A stretch of 64,000 bases of DNA, taken from positions 466,218 through 530,217 of the forward strand of contig NZ_JARXHY010000003.1 of NCBI RefSeq assembly GCF_031127815.1, given 5' to 3'. Position numbers and translations under genes: made by a program. The notes beneath the pieces were generated by a model that worked only from the letters and a program-made list of their open reading frames with translations, was not told the DNA's origin and ran no database searches. Each line of letters begins with the position of its first letter. Position 1 is the first letter of the stretch. Shown one piece after another: positions 63,871 through 64,000 of the stretch. The stretch comes from Pelagicoccus sp. SDUM812003. GTDB lineage: Bacteria > Verrucomicrobiota > Verrucomicrobiia > Opitutales > Opitutaceae.

Positions 63871-64000
63871 AACGGAAGTTGGATGCCGTCTCGATCAGGG
63901 TACGACGGTCCACGCTGCTATCCTTCGGATTCTCCAGAGGCTCGCTTCGGTCAGGGTTTCAGCGATCGGAACGGACGAAGAGGGCGGGTTGGCTGCCTCT

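Larger units (their letters stand above)
62045..64000. mobile_element. Left end of an integrative element inserted at ssrA
   Basis: Directly after ssrA come a tyrosine recombinase and a convergent helix-turn-helix protein, the usual integrase/control-gene order at an island edge. The element continues past the window. The last ~130 bp (63871-64000) hold no recognised gene. Confidence 0.65.

Overview
The window is GC-rich, densely coded bacterial DNA. Gene content and style suggest a marine heterotroph of the Verrucomicrobiota, probably class Opitutia (Pelagicoccus or Puniceicoccus-like). The clues are a long ThyX-like protein, uronate-catabolism genes, a sulfotransferase, large secreted beta-helix proteins, and a small charged 91-aa protein I associate with that phylum. 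This placement is inference; no rRNA gene is present to settle it.

Layout. 1-1.5 kb: end of kduI and kduD (uronate catabolism). 1.7-3.7 kb: groES-groEL, minus strand. 4-8.3 kb: an M48 membrane peptidase, a histidine-rich ZnuD-like TonB receptor and a methyltransferase. 8.56-8.65 kb: tRNA-Ser(GGA). 8.8-22.6 kb: a colinear respiratory complex I operon, nuoBCDEFGHIJKLMN, without nuoA, ending at a strong hairpin. 22.7-31.1 kb: housekeeping and envelope genes (ThyX-like, lipoproteins, ComEC-like, thiD, rarA, beta-propeller, YhcH-like). 31.1-34 kb: sulfotransferase, FkbM methyltransferase, GcvR-like ACT protein. 34.2-39.4 kb: Na+/solute symporter, a structured non-coding stretch, then the three-gene proton-translocating transhydrogenase pntAA-pntAB-pntB. 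39.4-42.1 kb: a BlaI/M56 sensor pair with a matching operator, and an SDR. 42.1-44.2 kb: two radical SAM proteins. 44.2-49.1 kb: a small exported protein, then ankyrin protein and catalase divergent from OxyR with a good OxyR box, and an MFS transporter. 49.3-52.2 kb: larE-larB-larC (nickel-pincer cofactor synthesis) and a small histidine-containing membrane protein. 52.5-54.7 kb: hybrid histidine kinase and a TPR protein. 55-61.4 kb: two secreted beta-helix proteins around a YchJ protein, and a ferritin-like DUF455/ATP-grasp fusion. 61.68-62.04 kb: tmRNA (ssrA). From 62.1 kb: a tyrosine integrase and a convergent helix-turn-helix protein mark the left end of an element inserted at the ssrA 3' end.

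How the genes work together. Complex I and the proton-translocating transhydrogenase couple NADH oxidation and NADPH supply to the proton gradient. Catalase, its ankyrin partner and OxyR form a peroxide-response unit. LarB, LarC and LarE would make the nickel-pincer cofactor for a LarA-type racemase that lies outside the window.

Most interesting points: the DUF455-ATP-grasp fusion; the ssrA-inserted element; the BlaI/M56 unit whose outer domain lacks penicillin-binding motifs; nuo without nuoA; the tandem-like ThyX protein with a rearranged signature; and two non-coding stretches (about 32.82-32.96 and 36.28-36.44 kb) with promoter- or hairpin-like structure that no CDS explains.
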